From Actinomadura livida (lineage in GTDB: Bacteria; Actinomycetota; Actinomycetes; Streptosporangiales; Streptosporangiaceae): 64,000 nt of DNA. The stretch covers positions 75,011 to 139,010 of the forward strand of contig NZ_BMRO01000007.1 of the NCBI RefSeq assembly GCF_014648675.1. Direction: 5' to 3'. Under the pieces are notes generated by a model. That model was not told where the DNA came from, searched no databases, and saw only the letters and a list, made by a program, of their open reading frames with translations. Positions 1-8,970 of the stretch are shown here, piece by piece. The position numbers and the translations under genes were made by a program. Each line of letters opens with the position of its first letter. Positions within the stretch are counted from its first letter, which is position 1.

Positions 1-302
1 GGGTGCGCGACGTGCATGCGGCGCTGGAGTCGTTCGAAGCTGGGGCGCCCCTCCTCGAAGGCGACGACCTCCCCGTCCAGGACGACGTCGTGGCTGGGGA
101 GGAGGTCGGCGAGTGCGGACAGTTCGGGGTAGCGGCTCGTCACCTCGCCGCCGCGCCGCCCGGTGGCACGGACGCCGTCGGCGGAGACGTGCGCCAGGAC
201 GCGGACGCCGTCCCACTTCAGCTCCAGCGCCCACTGCTCGCCGTCGGAGGGGAGTTCCCCGGTGGCGGCCATCATCGGCTCAACGGGCCACGGCATGGTC
301 AT
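1..302 (-). CDS. ATP-dependent DNA ligase, N-terminal part (LigD/LigC type), cut by the window edge
   Basis: The first 100 residues read MTMPWPVEPMMAATGELPSD and continue to the adenylation motif KWDGVR, whose Lys29 would be the AMP-accepting nucleophile. Downstream come TGRRGG and LDGEVVAFEEG, the usual ligase motifs IIIa/III region. The frame stays open to base 1, so the gene continues off the left edge. The start is the ATG at 302, with an in-frame ATG at 296. The protein begins directly with the ligase domain, so it is either a stand-alone LigC-type ligase or a LigD with its other domains C-terminal; the cut prevents deciding. It is divergent from ku across 129 bp, as expected for a non-homologous end-joining pair. 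Confidence 0.8.
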   Translation of the reverse strand, partial: MTMPWPVEPMMAATGELPSDGEQWALELKWDGVRVLAHVSADGVRATGRRGGEVTSRYPELSALADLLPSHDVVLDGEVVAFEEGRPSFERLQRRMHVAH

Positions 303-431
303 ACCGCCGTCTTACCCGGTGCCCGCACCGCAGAAAAGGATCAAGAGTCCGTTCTGGCGCAAATCGAACGGGGTTGCGACGCTAAGAGCGGGAAACGTGC
401 TGGGGCGCGACTTGGTGGGTAGGGACTGGTC

Positions 432-1334
432 ATGCGCAGTATCTGGAAGGGCGCCATCTCGTTCGGGCTGGTGACGATCCCCGTGAAGCTGTACTCGGCG
501 ACCGAGCAGCGGGATGTCCGCTTCCACCAGGTGCACCGGCAGGACGGCGGGCGCATCAAGTACAAGCGGGTGTGCACGGTCGACGGCGAGGAGGTCCCGT
601 ACTCCGACATCGCCAAGGGGTACGAGCTGCCGAGCGGCGAGATCGTCGTCCTGACCGACGAGGACTTCGCCGACCTGCCGCTGTCGACCAGCCGCCGGAT
701 CGACGTCCTGCAGTTCGTGGAGGCGGCGGAGGTCGACCCGATCTACTTCGCCAAGTCGTACTACCTGGAGCCCGACGCGCAGGGCGCCAAGCCGTACGTG
801 CTGCTGCGGGACGCGCTGGAGAGCTCCGGCCAGGTCGCCATCGTCAAGATCGCGATCCGGCAGCGGGAGTCGCTGGCGACGCTGCGGGTCCGGGAGGGCG
901 TGTTCGTCCTGGAGACGATGCTGTGGCCGGACGAGGTCCGCACCCCCGACTTCCCGTTCCTCGACGAGGACATCGAGGTCCGCAAGCAGGAGCTGTCGAT
1001 GGCGACGTCGCTGATCGAGTCGATGGAGGCGGAGTTCGATCCGGCGGAGCACAAGGACGCCTACCGGGAGGCCCTCCAGGCGGTCATCGACGCGAAGGTC
1101 GAGGGCCGCGAGGTCGCGCGGCCCGCCGAGGAGGCCGAGGAGGAGCCCGCGGCCGACCTGCTCAGCGCGCTGCGCGCGAGCGTCGAGGCGGCGAAGAAGA
1201 GCCGGGGCGAGAAGAACGGCAAGGCCGCGTCCGGCAAGGGGACGGCGGAGAAGAAGCCCGCCGCGCGCAAGTCGTCCGCGAAGTCGGGGCAGAAGAAGGA
1301 GCCGGCGAAGAGCCGCACCCGCAAGTCCGCCTGA
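432..1334 (+). CDS. ku: Ku protein, non-homologous DNA end joining
   Basis: A 300-residue bacterial Ku. It begins MRSIWKGAISFGLVTIPVKL, the typical Ku start, followed by KYKRVCTVDGEEV and the Ku core to about residue 250. Bacterial Ku forms a homodimer ring on broken DNA ends and recruits the LigD ligase. The last 45-50 residues are a Lys/Ala/Ser-rich tail (AKKSRGEKNGKAASGKG and onward), as in actinobacterial Ku proteins whose basic C-terminal extension binds DNA. The gene is divergent from the ligase gene at the window edge, supporting a two-component NHEJ pathway. The ATG at 432 gives the full conserved N-terminus. Confidence 0.95.
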   Translation: MRSIWKGAISFGLVTIPVKLYSATEQRDVRFHQVHRQDGGRIKYKRVCTVDGEEVPYSDIAKGYELPSGEIVVLTDEDFADLPLSTSRRIDVLQFVEAAEVDPIYFAKSYYLEPDAQGAKPYVLLRDALESSGQVAIVKIAIRQRESLATLRVREGVFVLETMLWPDEVRTPDFPFLDEDIEVRKQELSMATSLIESMEAEFDPAEHKDAYREALQAVIDAKVEGREVARPAEEAEEEPAADLLSALRASVEAAKKSRGEKNGKAASGKGTAEKKPAARKSSAKSGQKKEPAKSRTRKSA

Positions 1335-1374
1335 GCCCCGCCGGCCCGGTGCCCGCCGCCCCTGGCCGCCGCTG

Positions 1375-1677
1375 CTAGTTGCCGCCGCGGGCGGCGAGGA
1401 CGCGGCCGAGGGCGTCGGCGGCCGCGGCGGGGTCGGCGCACGGCGCGATCCGCTCGCCCCAGCCGTAGAAGTACGACCAGGTGTCGCCCGACCGCTCGCG
1501 GGCGGCGATGACGTTCTCCTCCGCCGCCGGGGTCCGCGGGTCGGCCACGAGGGCGCACGGCCAGCGGTCGGCCGGGGCGGCGACCTCGACGCTCCAGCCG
1601 CGGGAGCGCAGCTCGTCGGTCAGCCGCTCCAGGTGCCCGAGCGCCGTGCCGGCGTCGCTGATCACCTGCGTGGACAT
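1375..1677 (-). CDS. Hypothetical protein, 100 residues
   Basis: A short soluble protein with an N-terminal helix (HLERLTDELRSRGWSVEVAA) followed by a probable beta-rich part containing DTWSYFYGWGERIAPC and a C-terminal Ala-rich helix. I do not recognise a named family. The start is well supported: a GGAGG ribosome binding site lies five bases before the ATG at 1677. It converges with ku and stands alone. No membrane segment or signal peptide is visible. Confidence 0.7.
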   Translation of the reverse strand: MSTQVISDAGTALGHLERLTDELRSRGWSVEVAAPADRWPCALVADPRTPAAEENVIAARERSGDTWSYFYGWGERIAPCADPAAAADALGRVLAARGGN

Positions 1678-1851
1678 GGTGCCTCCAAAGGAATGACCCG
1701 TGCGTTGCGTGGGAGATCCCGGGGAGTGCCGTCGCGGGGCAGGTCACCGGCAGGTGCGCCACCGGTGGAACGACGCTGTGCCCCCGGTCGAATGACGTTC
1801 AGTCTTCCGCCGGGTGAGTGAGATCACAAGCGGTTTGCGCGCATTGGCGGA

Positions 1852-3999
1852 TCACCGCGCGGGTTCCGGCTCCGGCACGGGGGAGGGGGCGCCCTCGCGG
1901 ACGCCGTACCGGCGGTAGACCTTGGCGAGCGGCCCCGGCGCCCACCAGTTCGCCCGCCCCATCAGGCGCATCACGGCCGGGACGAGCAGCCCCCGGACGA
2001 CCGTCGCGTCCAGCAGGATCGCGATGGCCATGCCGACCCCGACCATCTTGATCGACGTGATGCCGGACGTCGCGAACGCGCCGATGACGACGATGAACAG
2101 CAGCGCGGCGCTGGTGATGACGGCGCCGGTGCGCTCGACGCCCGCGGCTACGGCCGCGGTGTTGGAGCCGGTCAGGTCGTACTCCTCCCGGACCCGCGAC
2201 AGCAGGAACACCTCGTAGTCCATCGAGATGCCGAACAGGATGACGAGCATCAGGATCGGCATGGCGGGGGCGATCGAGCCGGTGGCGGTGAAGCCGAGCA
2301 GGCCCGACAGGTACCCGTCCTGGAAGATCAGCACGACCGCGCCGAACGTGGCCGCCAGCGACAGCGTGTTCATCACGATCGCCTTCAGCGGCAGGACCAC
2401 CGACCCGAACGCCAGGAACAGCAGTACGAACGTCGCGCCCCCCACGAGCAGCGCCAGCCAGGGCAGCGTGCCGCCGAGGCCGGCCACCTCGTCGACGATC
2501 CGGGCGGTGGGGCCGCCGACCTGCACCTGCGCGTCCGCGGGCGGCGGGACGTCGCGGACCTCCGCCACCAGGTCGCGCGCCGTGCCGGAGTAGGGGTCGG
2601 CGTCGAAGCGGAGCGCGATGCGGGTCGTGGTGCCCTCGGCGCCGGTCACCTCCGTGTCCGCGGCGCCGGGGAGCGCGGCGAGGCGGTCCCCGTACGCGTC
2701 GATGGCGGCCCGGTCGGACGTGCCGGTCACGACCGCCTCGATCGGGCCCGTGGCGTTGCGCGCGAAGCGGGTGTCGAGCGCCTCGGCGACGCTCCTGGCC
2801 TCGGCGCCCTCCGGCAGCGCCGTGGCGTCGATCGCGCCCCACTCGATGCGCAGGAACGGGGCGCCGAGCGCGAGGAGCAGCGCCACGGTCGCCGTCGCGT
2901 AGACGACCGGGCGGCGCATGACGCTGCGGGCGACGCGTCCCCACCAGCGGCCGGACGGCCCGCGTCCGCGCCGCCGGACGGACAGCGCGTTCACCTTCGG
3001 GCCGAGGACGGCGAGCAGCGCGGGCAGGACGGTCAGCGCGCCGAGCATGCAGACGAAGACGGTGGCGATGCCGCCGTAGCCCATGGAGACGAGGAACTGC
3101 TGGTCGAAGAGGAGGAGGCCGGAGAGCGAGACCGCGACGGTGACGCCGGAGACGGCGACGGTGCGCCCTGCGGTGGCCATCGTCGTGGCCACGGCGTCCT
3201 CGATCGAGGTGCCGTCCCTGCTGAGTTCCTCCCGGAACCGGCTGACCACGAACAGCCCGTAGTCGATCGCGAGCCCGAGGCCGAGGAAGGTGGAGATGTT
3301 CACCGCGAAGCTCGACACGTCGGTCGCGTACGTCAGCGCGTGCAGGGCGGTGAACGAGCCGAGGATCGCCAGCCCGCCGACGAGGAGCGGCAGCGTCGCC
3401 GCGACCAGGCCCCCGAAGATCAGTACGAGCAGGACGAGCAGCACGGGGATCGCGATGGCCTCGGCGCGCACGATGTCCGAGGCGACGCGGTCGTCGATGG
3501 CCGCGGCGGTGCCGACCGTCCCGCCGACCTCGGCGGTGAGCCCGCCGCCCACACCGGTCAGGGCGCCGTCGATCGCCCGGTAGGACTCCTCCTTGGCGGC
3601 CTCCCCGGACCCGGCGAGTTCGAGGACGGCATAGGTGGCCCTGCGGTCGTCGCTGACGAACTGCGGCGCCCGGGTGGACCAGTACGTGCTCGTCGCGGTG
3701 ACCTTGTCCGGGGGGAGGGCGCTCAACGCCTGCTCGACCGAGGCGCGATAGGCGGGATCGTCGACCGTCGTGCTGCCCTGGTAGAGGACCACGACGTCCG
3801 CCGCGTCCCGTCCGAGGTCGCGTTCGGCGATCTGGGCGGCCCGGGCGCTCTCACTGCCGGGCGTGTCGAAGCCGCCGGACGAGGACAGCGCCCCGAAGAC
3901 GCCCGTGCCCCACACGCCGGCGAAGACGAGCGCGGCCCCGGCGATCGCGAGGACCCAGCGCCGCCGCCGGTGCACCCACCGGCCCCACCGATCGAGCAT
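1852..3999 (-). CDS. MMPL family RND transporter (first of a tandem pair)
   Basis: A 715-residue integral membrane protein of the MMPL (mycobacterial membrane protein large) branch of the RND superfamily, proton-driven exporters of lipids or drugs. It starts MLDRWGRWVHRRRRW followed by a first membrane segment. A periplasmic loop carries GGFDTPGSES. Two multi-helix blocks each hold an Asp-Tyr pair on a membrane helix (GLAIDYGLF with Asp246-Tyr247, and ISMDYEVFL), matching the proton-relay pairs known from MmpL3. It is closely similar along its whole length to the protein at 4140-6311, so the two arose by tandem duplication. Substrate is unknown; the neighbouring TetR gene suggests inducible export. 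Confidence 0.9.
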   Translation of the reverse strand: MLDRWGRWVHRRRRWVLAIAGAALVFAGVWGTGVFGALSSSGGFDTPGSESARAAQIAERDLGRDAADVVVLYQGSTTVDDPAYRASVEQALSALPPDKVTATSTYWSTRAPQFVSDDRRATYAVLELAGSGEAAKEESYRAIDGALTGVGGGLTAEVGGTVGTAAAIDDRVASDIVRAEAIAIPVLLVLLVLIFGGLVAATLPLLVGGLAILGSFTALHALTYATDVSSFAVNISTFLGLGLAIDYGLFVVSRFREELSRDGTSIEDAVATTMATAGRTVAVSGVTVAVSLSGLLLFDQQFLVSMGYGGIATVFVCMLGALTVLPALLAVLGPKVNALSVRRRGRGPSGRWWGRVARSVMRRPVVYATATVALLLALGAPFLRIEWGAIDATALPEGAEARSVAEALDTRFARNATGPIEAVVTGTSDRAAIDAYGDRLAALPGAADTEVTGAEGTTTRIALRFDADPYSGTARDLVAEVRDVPPPADAQVQVGGPTARIVDEVAGLGGTLPWLALLVGGATFVLLFLAFGSVVLPLKAIVMNTLSLAATFGAVVLIFQDGYLSGLLGFTATGSIAPAMPILMLVILFGISMDYEVFLLSRVREEYDLTGSNTAAVAAGVERTGAVITSAALLFIVVIGAFATSGITSIKMVGVGMAIAILLDATVVRGLLVPAVMRLMGRANWWAPGPLAKVYRRYGVREGAPSPVPEPEPAR

Positions 4000-4051
4000 C
4001 GCCGTCCCCCGCCCGCCATGACTCTCTCAATAGCCATCAAGCAGGGTAAAC

Positions 4052-4061
4052 TACGCATAGT
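4052..4061 (-). promoter_or_regulatory. Candidate operator element shared with the second MMPL promoter
   Basis: On the minus strand this reads ACTATGCGTA, nine of ten bases identical to ACTATGCATA at 6378-6387 in the operator-like inverted repeat between the second MMPL gene and the TetR gene. It lies about 50 bp upstream of the first MMPL start. A common regulator of both exporters is an inference from this match. Confidence 0.35.
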
Positions 4062-4080
4062 GCTGGTTTGGGTATGAAAC

Positions 4081-4110
4081 GGTGGCCGACGGCGTGTGCC
4101 GCCGGCCACC
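4081..4110 (-). terminator. Hairpin terminator downstream of the second MMPL gene
   Basis: An inverted repeat with a 13-bp stem, one A/C mismatch and a GTGT loop (GGTGGCCG at 4081-4088 pairs with CGGCCACC at 4103-4110). It starts 30 bp beyond the stop codon of the MMPL gene that ends at 4140. There is no T-run, which is common in GC-rich actinobacteria. Confidence 0.5.
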
Positions 4111-4139
4111 GGCCGTTCGTACCGCCGCGGTACCCGGGC

Positions 4140-6311
4140 TCAGCCCACGGGCTCCAGGTCCGGCGACGCCGGGGAGGCCGGGGGCGCCGGGGAGTCGCCC
4201 TCGCGGATGCCGTACCGGCGGTAGAGCCCGGCGAGCGGTCCGGGCGCCCACCAGTTCGCCCGGCCGAGCAGCCGCATGGTCGCGGGGACCAGCAGCCCCC
4301 GGACGACCGTCGCGTCCAGCGCGATCGCGATGACCATCCCCACGCCGACCATCTTGATGAACGTGATGCCCGAGGTCGCGAAGGCGCCGATGACGACGAT
4401 GAACAGCAGCGCGGCGCTGGTGATGATCGCGCCGGTGCGCTGGACGCCCGCGGCGACCGCGGCGGTGTTGTCGCCCGTCAGGTCGTACTGCTCGCGGACG
4501 CGCGAGAGCAGGAACACCTCGTAGTCCATCGAGATCCCGAACAGCATCGCCAGCATGAGGATCGGCATGGCGGGGGCGATCGAGCCGGTGGCGGTGAAGC
4601 CGAGCAGGCCCGACAGGTACCCGTCCTGGAAGATCAGCACGACCGCGCCGAACGTGGCCGCCAGCGACAGCGTGTTCATCACGATCGCCTTCAGCGGCAG
4701 CAGGACCGACCCGAACGCGAGGAACAGCAGCGCGAACGTCGCGCCCCCGACGAGGACCGCCAGCCACGGCATCGTCGAGCCGATGCTGCCCAGCGAGTCG
4801 GCGACCTCGGCGGCGGGGCCGCCGACGTGGACCTGCGCGCCCGCGGGCGGCGGGACGTCCCGGACCTCCCGGACGAGGTCGCGGACGGCCCCGGAGTTGG
4901 GGTCGGCGTCGTAGGTCAGCGCGATCCGGGTCGTGGTGCCCTCGGCGCCGGTCACGGTCGCGTCCGCCGCGCCGGGCAGCGAGGCCAGGCGGGCCCCGTA
5001 CGCCTGGATCGCGCCCTGGTCGGACGTGCCGGTCACGACCGCCTCGATCGGGCTCGTCACGTTGCCCGGGAAGCGGGTCTCCAGTGCCTCGGCCACGACC
5101 CTGGCGTCCGCGCCCTCCGGCATGACCTTGGCGTCCATGCCGCCCCAGTTGATGCCCAGGAACGGGGCGCCGAGCGCGAGGAGCAGCGCGACCGTCGCCG
5201 TCGCGTAGACGACCGGGCGGCGCATGACGCTGCGGGCGACGCGTCCCCACCAGCCGTCGGCGCGGCCCCCGGCCGGCCGGCGCCGCCGGATCGACAGGGC
5301 GTTCACCTTCGGGCCGAGGGCGCCCAGCATCGCGGGCAGCACGGTCAGCGCGCCGGCCATGCAGACGAGCACGGTGGCGATGCCGCCGTAGCCCATGGAG
5401 ACGAGGAACTGCTGGTCGAACAGGAGGAGGCCGGACAGTGAGACCGCGACGGTGACGCCGGAGACGGCGACGGTCCGCCCGGCGGTGGCCATCGTCGCTC
5501 CCATGGCGTCCTCGATCGACCGGCCGTCCCGCGCCAGCTCCTCGCGGAACCGGCTGACCATGAACAGCCCGTAGTCGATCGCCAGCCCGAGGCCGAGGAA
5601 CGTCGTGATGTTCACCGCGAAGATCGACACGTCCGTCACGTACGTCAGCGCGTGCAGCGCGGTGAACGAGCCGAGGATCGCCAGGCCGCCGACCAGCAGC
5701 GGCATGCTCGCCGACACCAGGCCGCCGAAGATCAGCACGAGCAGGACGAGCAGCACGGGGATCGCCATGGCCTCGGCCCGGCCGATGTCGGCGGAGACCC
5801 GCTCGTTGACCGCGGTCTCCGTGCCGACCGCCCCGCCGACCTTGGCGGTGAGGCCGCCGCCGACCCGGGTCAGCTCGTCCTCGACGGCCTCGTAGGCGGC
5901 CTGGCGGGCGGCCTCGTCGGAGCCCGCGAGTTCGAGGACGGCATAGGTGGCCGTGCGGTCGTCGCTGACGAACTGGGGCGCCTTGGTGGACCAGTAGGTG
6001 CTGGTCGCCGCGATCTTGTCCTGCGGAAGGGCGTTCAGCGCCTGCTCGACCGAGGCGCGGTAAGCGGGGTCGTCGACGGTCGTGCCGCCCTCGTAGAGGA
6101 TCACGACGTCCGCCGCGTCGCGGCCGAGGTCGCGTTCGGCGATCGCCGCGGCCTTCGCGCTCTCGCTTCCCGGCGTGTCGAAGCCGCCGGACGAGGACAG
6201 CGCCCCGAAGACGCCCGTGCCCCACACGCCGGCGAAGACGAGCGCGGCTCCGGCGACCGCCAGCACCCACCGGCGCCGCCGGTGCACCCACCGGCCCCAT
6301 CGATCCAACAT
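4140..6311 (-). CDS. MMPL family RND transporter (second of a tandem pair)
   Basis: A 723-residue paralogue of the protein at 1852-3999, nearly colinear with it: same MLDRWGRWVHRRRRW start, GGFDTPGSES loop, Asp246-Tyr247 in GLAIDYGLF, and ISMDYEVFLLSR in the second membrane block. These features mark an MMPL/RND proton-coupled exporter. The C-terminus is Pro/Glu-rich and less conserved between the copies. It is first in the pair to be transcribed and is divergent from the TetR gene across 113 bp holding an inverted repeat, so that regulator probably controls it. A hairpin after its stop suggests the downstream copy has its own promoter. Substrate cannot be inferred. Confidence 0.9.
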   Translation of the reverse strand: MLDRWGRWVHRRRRWVLAVAGAALVFAGVWGTGVFGALSSSGGFDTPGSESAKAAAIAERDLGRDAADVVILYEGGTTVDDPAYRASVEQALNALPQDKIAATSTYWSTKAPQFVSDDRTATYAVLELAGSDEAARQAAYEAVEDELTRVGGGLTAKVGGAVGTETAVNERVSADIGRAEAMAIPVLLVLLVLIFGGLVSASMPLLVGGLAILGSFTALHALTYVTDVSIFAVNITTFLGLGLAIDYGLFMVSRFREELARDGRSIEDAMGATMATAGRTVAVSGVTVAVSLSGLLLFDQQFLVSMGYGGIATVLVCMAGALTVLPAMLGALGPKVNALSIRRRRPAGGRADGWWGRVARSVMRRPVVYATATVALLLALGAPFLGINWGGMDAKVMPEGADARVVAEALETRFPGNVTSPIEAVVTGTSDQGAIQAYGARLASLPGAADATVTGAEGTTTRIALTYDADPNSGAVRDLVREVRDVPPPAGAQVHVGGPAAEVADSLGSIGSTMPWLAVLVGGATFALLFLAFGSVLLPLKAIVMNTLSLAATFGAVVLIFQDGYLSGLLGFTATGSIAPAMPILMLAMLFGISMDYEVFLLSRVREQYDLTGDNTAAVAAGVQRTGAIITSAALLFIVVIGAFATSGITFIKMVGVGMVIAIALDATVVRGLLVPATMRLLGRANWWAPGPLAGLYRRYGIREGDSPAPPASPASPDLEPVG

Positions 6312-6367
6312 CGTCGTCTCCCCTGCTCGGTGACGTCCACTAACTCTGGTGAACGCTGTATACTGCG

Positions 6368-6394
6368 AACACCGTTAACTATGCATACGGTGTT
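6368..6394. promoter_or_regulatory. Operator-like inverted repeat between MMPL and TetR genes
   Basis: AACACCGT (6368-6375) and ACGGTGTT (6387-6394) form a perfect 8-bp inverted repeat separated by 11 bases, in an AT-rich divergent promoter region. The size and position suit a TetR dimer that would control both the exporter and its own gene. Binding is inferred. Confidence 0.55.
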
Positions 6395-6424
6395 AGCTTC
6401 CGTCAAGGGGGTTTCTCGGGAATC

Positions 6425-7198
6425 ATGCGGGGACGGCTGGAACGAACAGGGCCTCGGACGGCGAGAGAGGGCGGCGAAGTGCAGACACGGCGCGATCGGC
6501 TGCGCGCGGCAACGGTCCGGGAGATCTCCGAGACCGCCCGCCGGATCCTCGTCGCGGAGGGCCCGGAGGCGGTGACGCTCCGGGCCATCGCCCGGGAGAT
6601 GGGCATGACCGCGCCGGCCCTCTACCGCTACTTCGGCAGCCACGGCGAGCTGCTGCGCCACCTGGTCGGCGACCTCTTCACAGAGCTGACCGACGATCTG
6701 CACGCCGCGGCGAAGGAGGCGGAGCCGGGCGATCTCGGCGGCAAGTTCCTGGCGGTGGCCCGCCGGTTCCGCCGCTGGGCACTCGCGAACCCCCGCGAGT
6801 ACGGACTGCTGTTCGGCTCGCCCGTGCGCGGCCGCCACGAGCACGAAGAGGTCGACTTCGCCGAGGAGTCCGCCCGCAGGTTCGGCTGGACGTTCATGGC
6901 CCTGTTCCTGGAGCTTTGGAACAAGCAGCCGTTTCCCGTCGTATCGGACGAGGAGATCGACCCCGCCCTGCGCTCCCAGTTGGCCCGCTACCGTGAGGAG
7001 GTCGGCGTGGACCTCCCGCTGGGCGTGATCCGGCAGTTCCTCAAGTGCTGGGTCAGGCTCCAGGGCGGTGTCAGCCTGGACGTCTTCGGCCATCTGGAGT
7101 TCGCCCTGGACGACGCCGAGCCCATGTTCGAACTGATGCTGTCCGAAATAGCCCCCGAGGTAGGGCTGACCTACACTCCGCCGCCCCGGGACGCTTGA
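6425..7198 (+). CDS. TetR/AcrR family transcriptional regulator
   Basis: The N-terminal helix-turn-helix is clear: REISETARRILVAEGPEAVT, then LRAIAREMGMTAPALYRYFG, the typical TetR recognition region. The C-terminal ligand domain includes RRWALANPREYGLLFGSPV, a pattern common in TetR proteins with a WHG-type C-terminal domain. The ATG at 6425 is used here, but an in-frame GTG at 6479, preceded by a GAGAGAGGG stretch, would give a 239-residue protein and is equally plausible. The gene is divergent from the MMPL exporters and probably represses them and itself through the inverted repeat at 6368-6394. Confidence 0.9.
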   Translation: MRGRLERTGPRTAREGGEVQTRRDRLRAATVREISETARRILVAEGPEAVTLRAIAREMGMTAPALYRYFGSHGELLRHLVGDLFTELTDDLHAAAKEAEPGDLGGKFLAVARRFRRWALANPREYGLLFGSPVRGRHEHEEVDFAEESARRFGWTFMALFLELWNKQPFPVVSDEEIDPALRSQLARYREEVGVDLPLGVIRQFLKCWVRLQGGVSLDVFGHLEFALDDAEPMFELMLSEIAPEVGLTYTPPPRDA

Positions 7199-7215
7199 CC
7201 GACCGGGAGTACTTC

Positions 7216-7797
7216 GTGATCACCTGGCGCCGGGTCACCGAGGACGACTTTCCGCTGCTCGGCCACTGGCTGCGGCAACCGCACGTGGCGCGCTGGTGGA
7301 ACCACGAGACCGCGCCCGAGGCCGTCGCGCGCGACTTCGGTCCCGCCGCCCGCCGCGAGGAACCCTCCGAGGACTGGCTGGCCCTCCTGGACGGGCGGCC
7401 GTTCGGCCTCGTCCAGCGCTGCCGGCTGGCGGACTACCCCGCGTACCGCGACGAGCTGTCCGCCGTGCTCCCCGTCCCGCCCGGCGCGGCGACCATCGAC
7501 TACCTGATCGGCGACCCGGAGCTGACCGGACGGGGTCTCGGGCCGCGGATGATCCGGGCGATGATCGAGCGGACATGGGACGACTACCCGGAGGCGTCCT
7601 GCGTCATCGTCCCGGTGGTGGCGGCCAATGACGCGTCCTGGCGAGCCCTCGAAAAGGCGGGCCTGAAGCGCGTGGCCGAGGGCGACCTGGAACCGGACAA
7701 CCCGGTAGACGACCGAGCCCACGTCGTCTACCGCATCGACAGGGACGCCCACCGGCCTTCACCGGGGACCGCACCCCCCGACGCCCAGTCCACCTAG
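7216..7797 (+). CDS. GNAT family N-acetyltransferase, aminoglycoside 6'-N-acetyltransferase-like
   Basis: About 193 residues with the GNAT fold. VITWRRVTEDDFPLLGHWL at the start and VARWW are typical of AAC(6')/RimJ-like acetyltransferases. The acetyl-CoA loop is in LTGRGLGPRMIRAMI (the R/Q-x-x-G-x-G/A motif as GRGLGPRM), preceded by IDYLIGDPEL and followed by NDASWRALEKAGL. Start: the GTG at 7216 has GGGAG six bases upstream; a TTG at 7195 overlapping the TetR stop is an alternative, and a longer open frame from 7045 would overlap the TetR gene too far. The substrate is unknown; resistance to an aminoglycoside is possible but not shown. It probably shares transcription with the TetR gene. 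Confidence 0.85.
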   Translation: MITWRRVTEDDFPLLGHWLRQPHVARWWNHETAPEAVARDFGPAARREEPSEDWLALLDGRPFGLVQRCRLADYPAYRDELSAVLPVPPGAATIDYLIGDPELTGRGLGPRMIRAMIERTWDDYPEASCVIVPVVAANDASWRALEKAGLKRVAEGDLEPDNPVDDRAHVVYRIDRDAHRPSPGTAPPDAQST

Positions 7798-7840
7798 ACC
7801 ACCGGACGCGCGGCGGCACCTTCGGTCAGACACATTTCGT

Positions 7841-8944
7841 TCAGACGCACTGCTCTGCGGCTTGGGCGAACTCGCTGGTGTAGGCGAGTCTGCCCACCGC
7901 GTTGAGATGGATGTCGTCGCTCCCGAACCAGACCTGCGGATTGTTCGGCATGTAGCTGTGGTGGTCCCAGGAGTGCTCGGCGAAGTCCTGGAGCTTGACG
8001 AGATCCGTCGCCGAGGCGTTGGCCAGGCTGCGCATCTCGTGTGTGAGCTGCTGGGCGGCCGACGCATAGAGCCAAGGGTCGGAACCCCAGTAGCGGGCCA
8101 GGTTGTCGGGCGGGGTGATGAGCACGACGCACTTGCCCGCGGCGGTCAGCTCCGCCACGTACTGCCCGATCGCGGCCTTGGCGGCGTCGAGGCGGGTCTG
8201 GCGTTCGGCCGCGTCGGAGATCCAGGCGGTCTGGCCGGCGTCGTTGGCGCCGAGCGCGAGCACGAATCCGTCGGGATCGTGCGCGAGAAGGCCGCGGACC
8301 TCGTCGAGGAGCTCGTATGCCGCCTTGTCGATCCCAGTACGCGGCTGCCCATTGGAATTCGGTGGCGCAAGCCAGTACTTGCCGCTCTGACCTTCGACCT
8401 CGGCCCGTATCCCGGCCGCGTTGAAGTTGCCTTCGATGTACCCCTGGATATGCGTCTGGTTGTAGGTGGCGTCGTTGAGCGAGGCGGTCAGGCTGTCGCC
8501 CACGGCGACGACCTTGGGCTGGTTCGCCGAGCCGTTGGAGAACGGATAGGTGTACACGGTGCACGCCCCGTCTGGAGCGACGAAGCGGGGCGACAGATAT
8601 GTCACCACGGGGATGCCCTGGAGCGTCGAAAGGTCGCCGGGCTCCTGGGTGAAGCCGCCGGGGGTTTCGCTCGGCAGGTTGTCCCGGCGCAACTCCCAGG
8701 TCTCGGTGGACGCGTCGGTCCACGCGCCGCCGGGGAGCGTACGGCGCTGCAGCGCGGTGGCCGTCAGCACCGGGCCGTAGACCGAGTCCTGGGTCTGGTA
8801 CTCGACCCGCCAGGCGACACCGGGTGCCTGGCAGGCCGCGGTGCCGGTCGCGGCGGAGGCGGCCGGCGGAGCCGCCACCATCACGCCGAGGAGGGCCGCG
8901 CCGACGGCGGCGGTGATCGCGGGTCTGCGGACGCGTGAGGTCAT
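7841..8944 (-). CDS. Secreted SGNH/GDSL-type hydrolase
   Basis: A 367-residue exported protein: signal peptide MTSRVRRPAITAAVGAALLG ending near AASAATG. An N-terminal domain of about 110 residues (CQAPGVAWRVEYQTQDSVYG to YTYPFSNGSA) precedes an SGNH hydrolase domain: block I VVAVGDSLTASLND with nucleophile Ser151, block III LGANDAG, and block V SDDIHLN with Asp343 and His346. SGNH enzymes are esterases, lipases or carbohydrate deacetylases. Two conserved Cys pairs suggest disulfides. It lies 26 bp after the upstream paralogue at 8971-10068 and is probably cotranscribed with it. The substrate is not predictable. Confidence 0.85.
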   Translation of the reverse strand: MTSRVRRPAITAAVGAALLGVMVAAPPAASAATGTAACQAPGVAWRVEYQTQDSVYGPVLTATALQRRTLPGGAWTDASTETWELRRDNLPSETPGGFTQEPGDLSTLQGIPVVTYLSPRFVAPDGACTVYTYPFSNGSANQPKVVAVGDSLTASLNDATYNQTHIQGYIEGNFNAAGIRAEVEGQSGKYWLAPPNSNGQPRTGIDKAAYELLDEVRGLLAHDPDGFVLALGANDAGQTAWISDAAERQTRLDAAKAAIGQYVAELTAAGKCVVLITPPDNLARYWGSDPWLYASAAQQLTHEMRSLANASATDLVKLQDFAEHSWDHHSYMPNNPQVWFGSDDIHLNAVGRLAYTSEFAQAAEQCV

Positions 8945-8970
8945 GGGCGGTCATCCCCTGGGAGCGTGGG

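Noticed and set aside
3..422. A plus-strand open frame of 139 codons at the left edge.
   Set aside because: It is antisense to the DNA ligase gene, which shows the KWDGVR adenylation motif on the minus strand.
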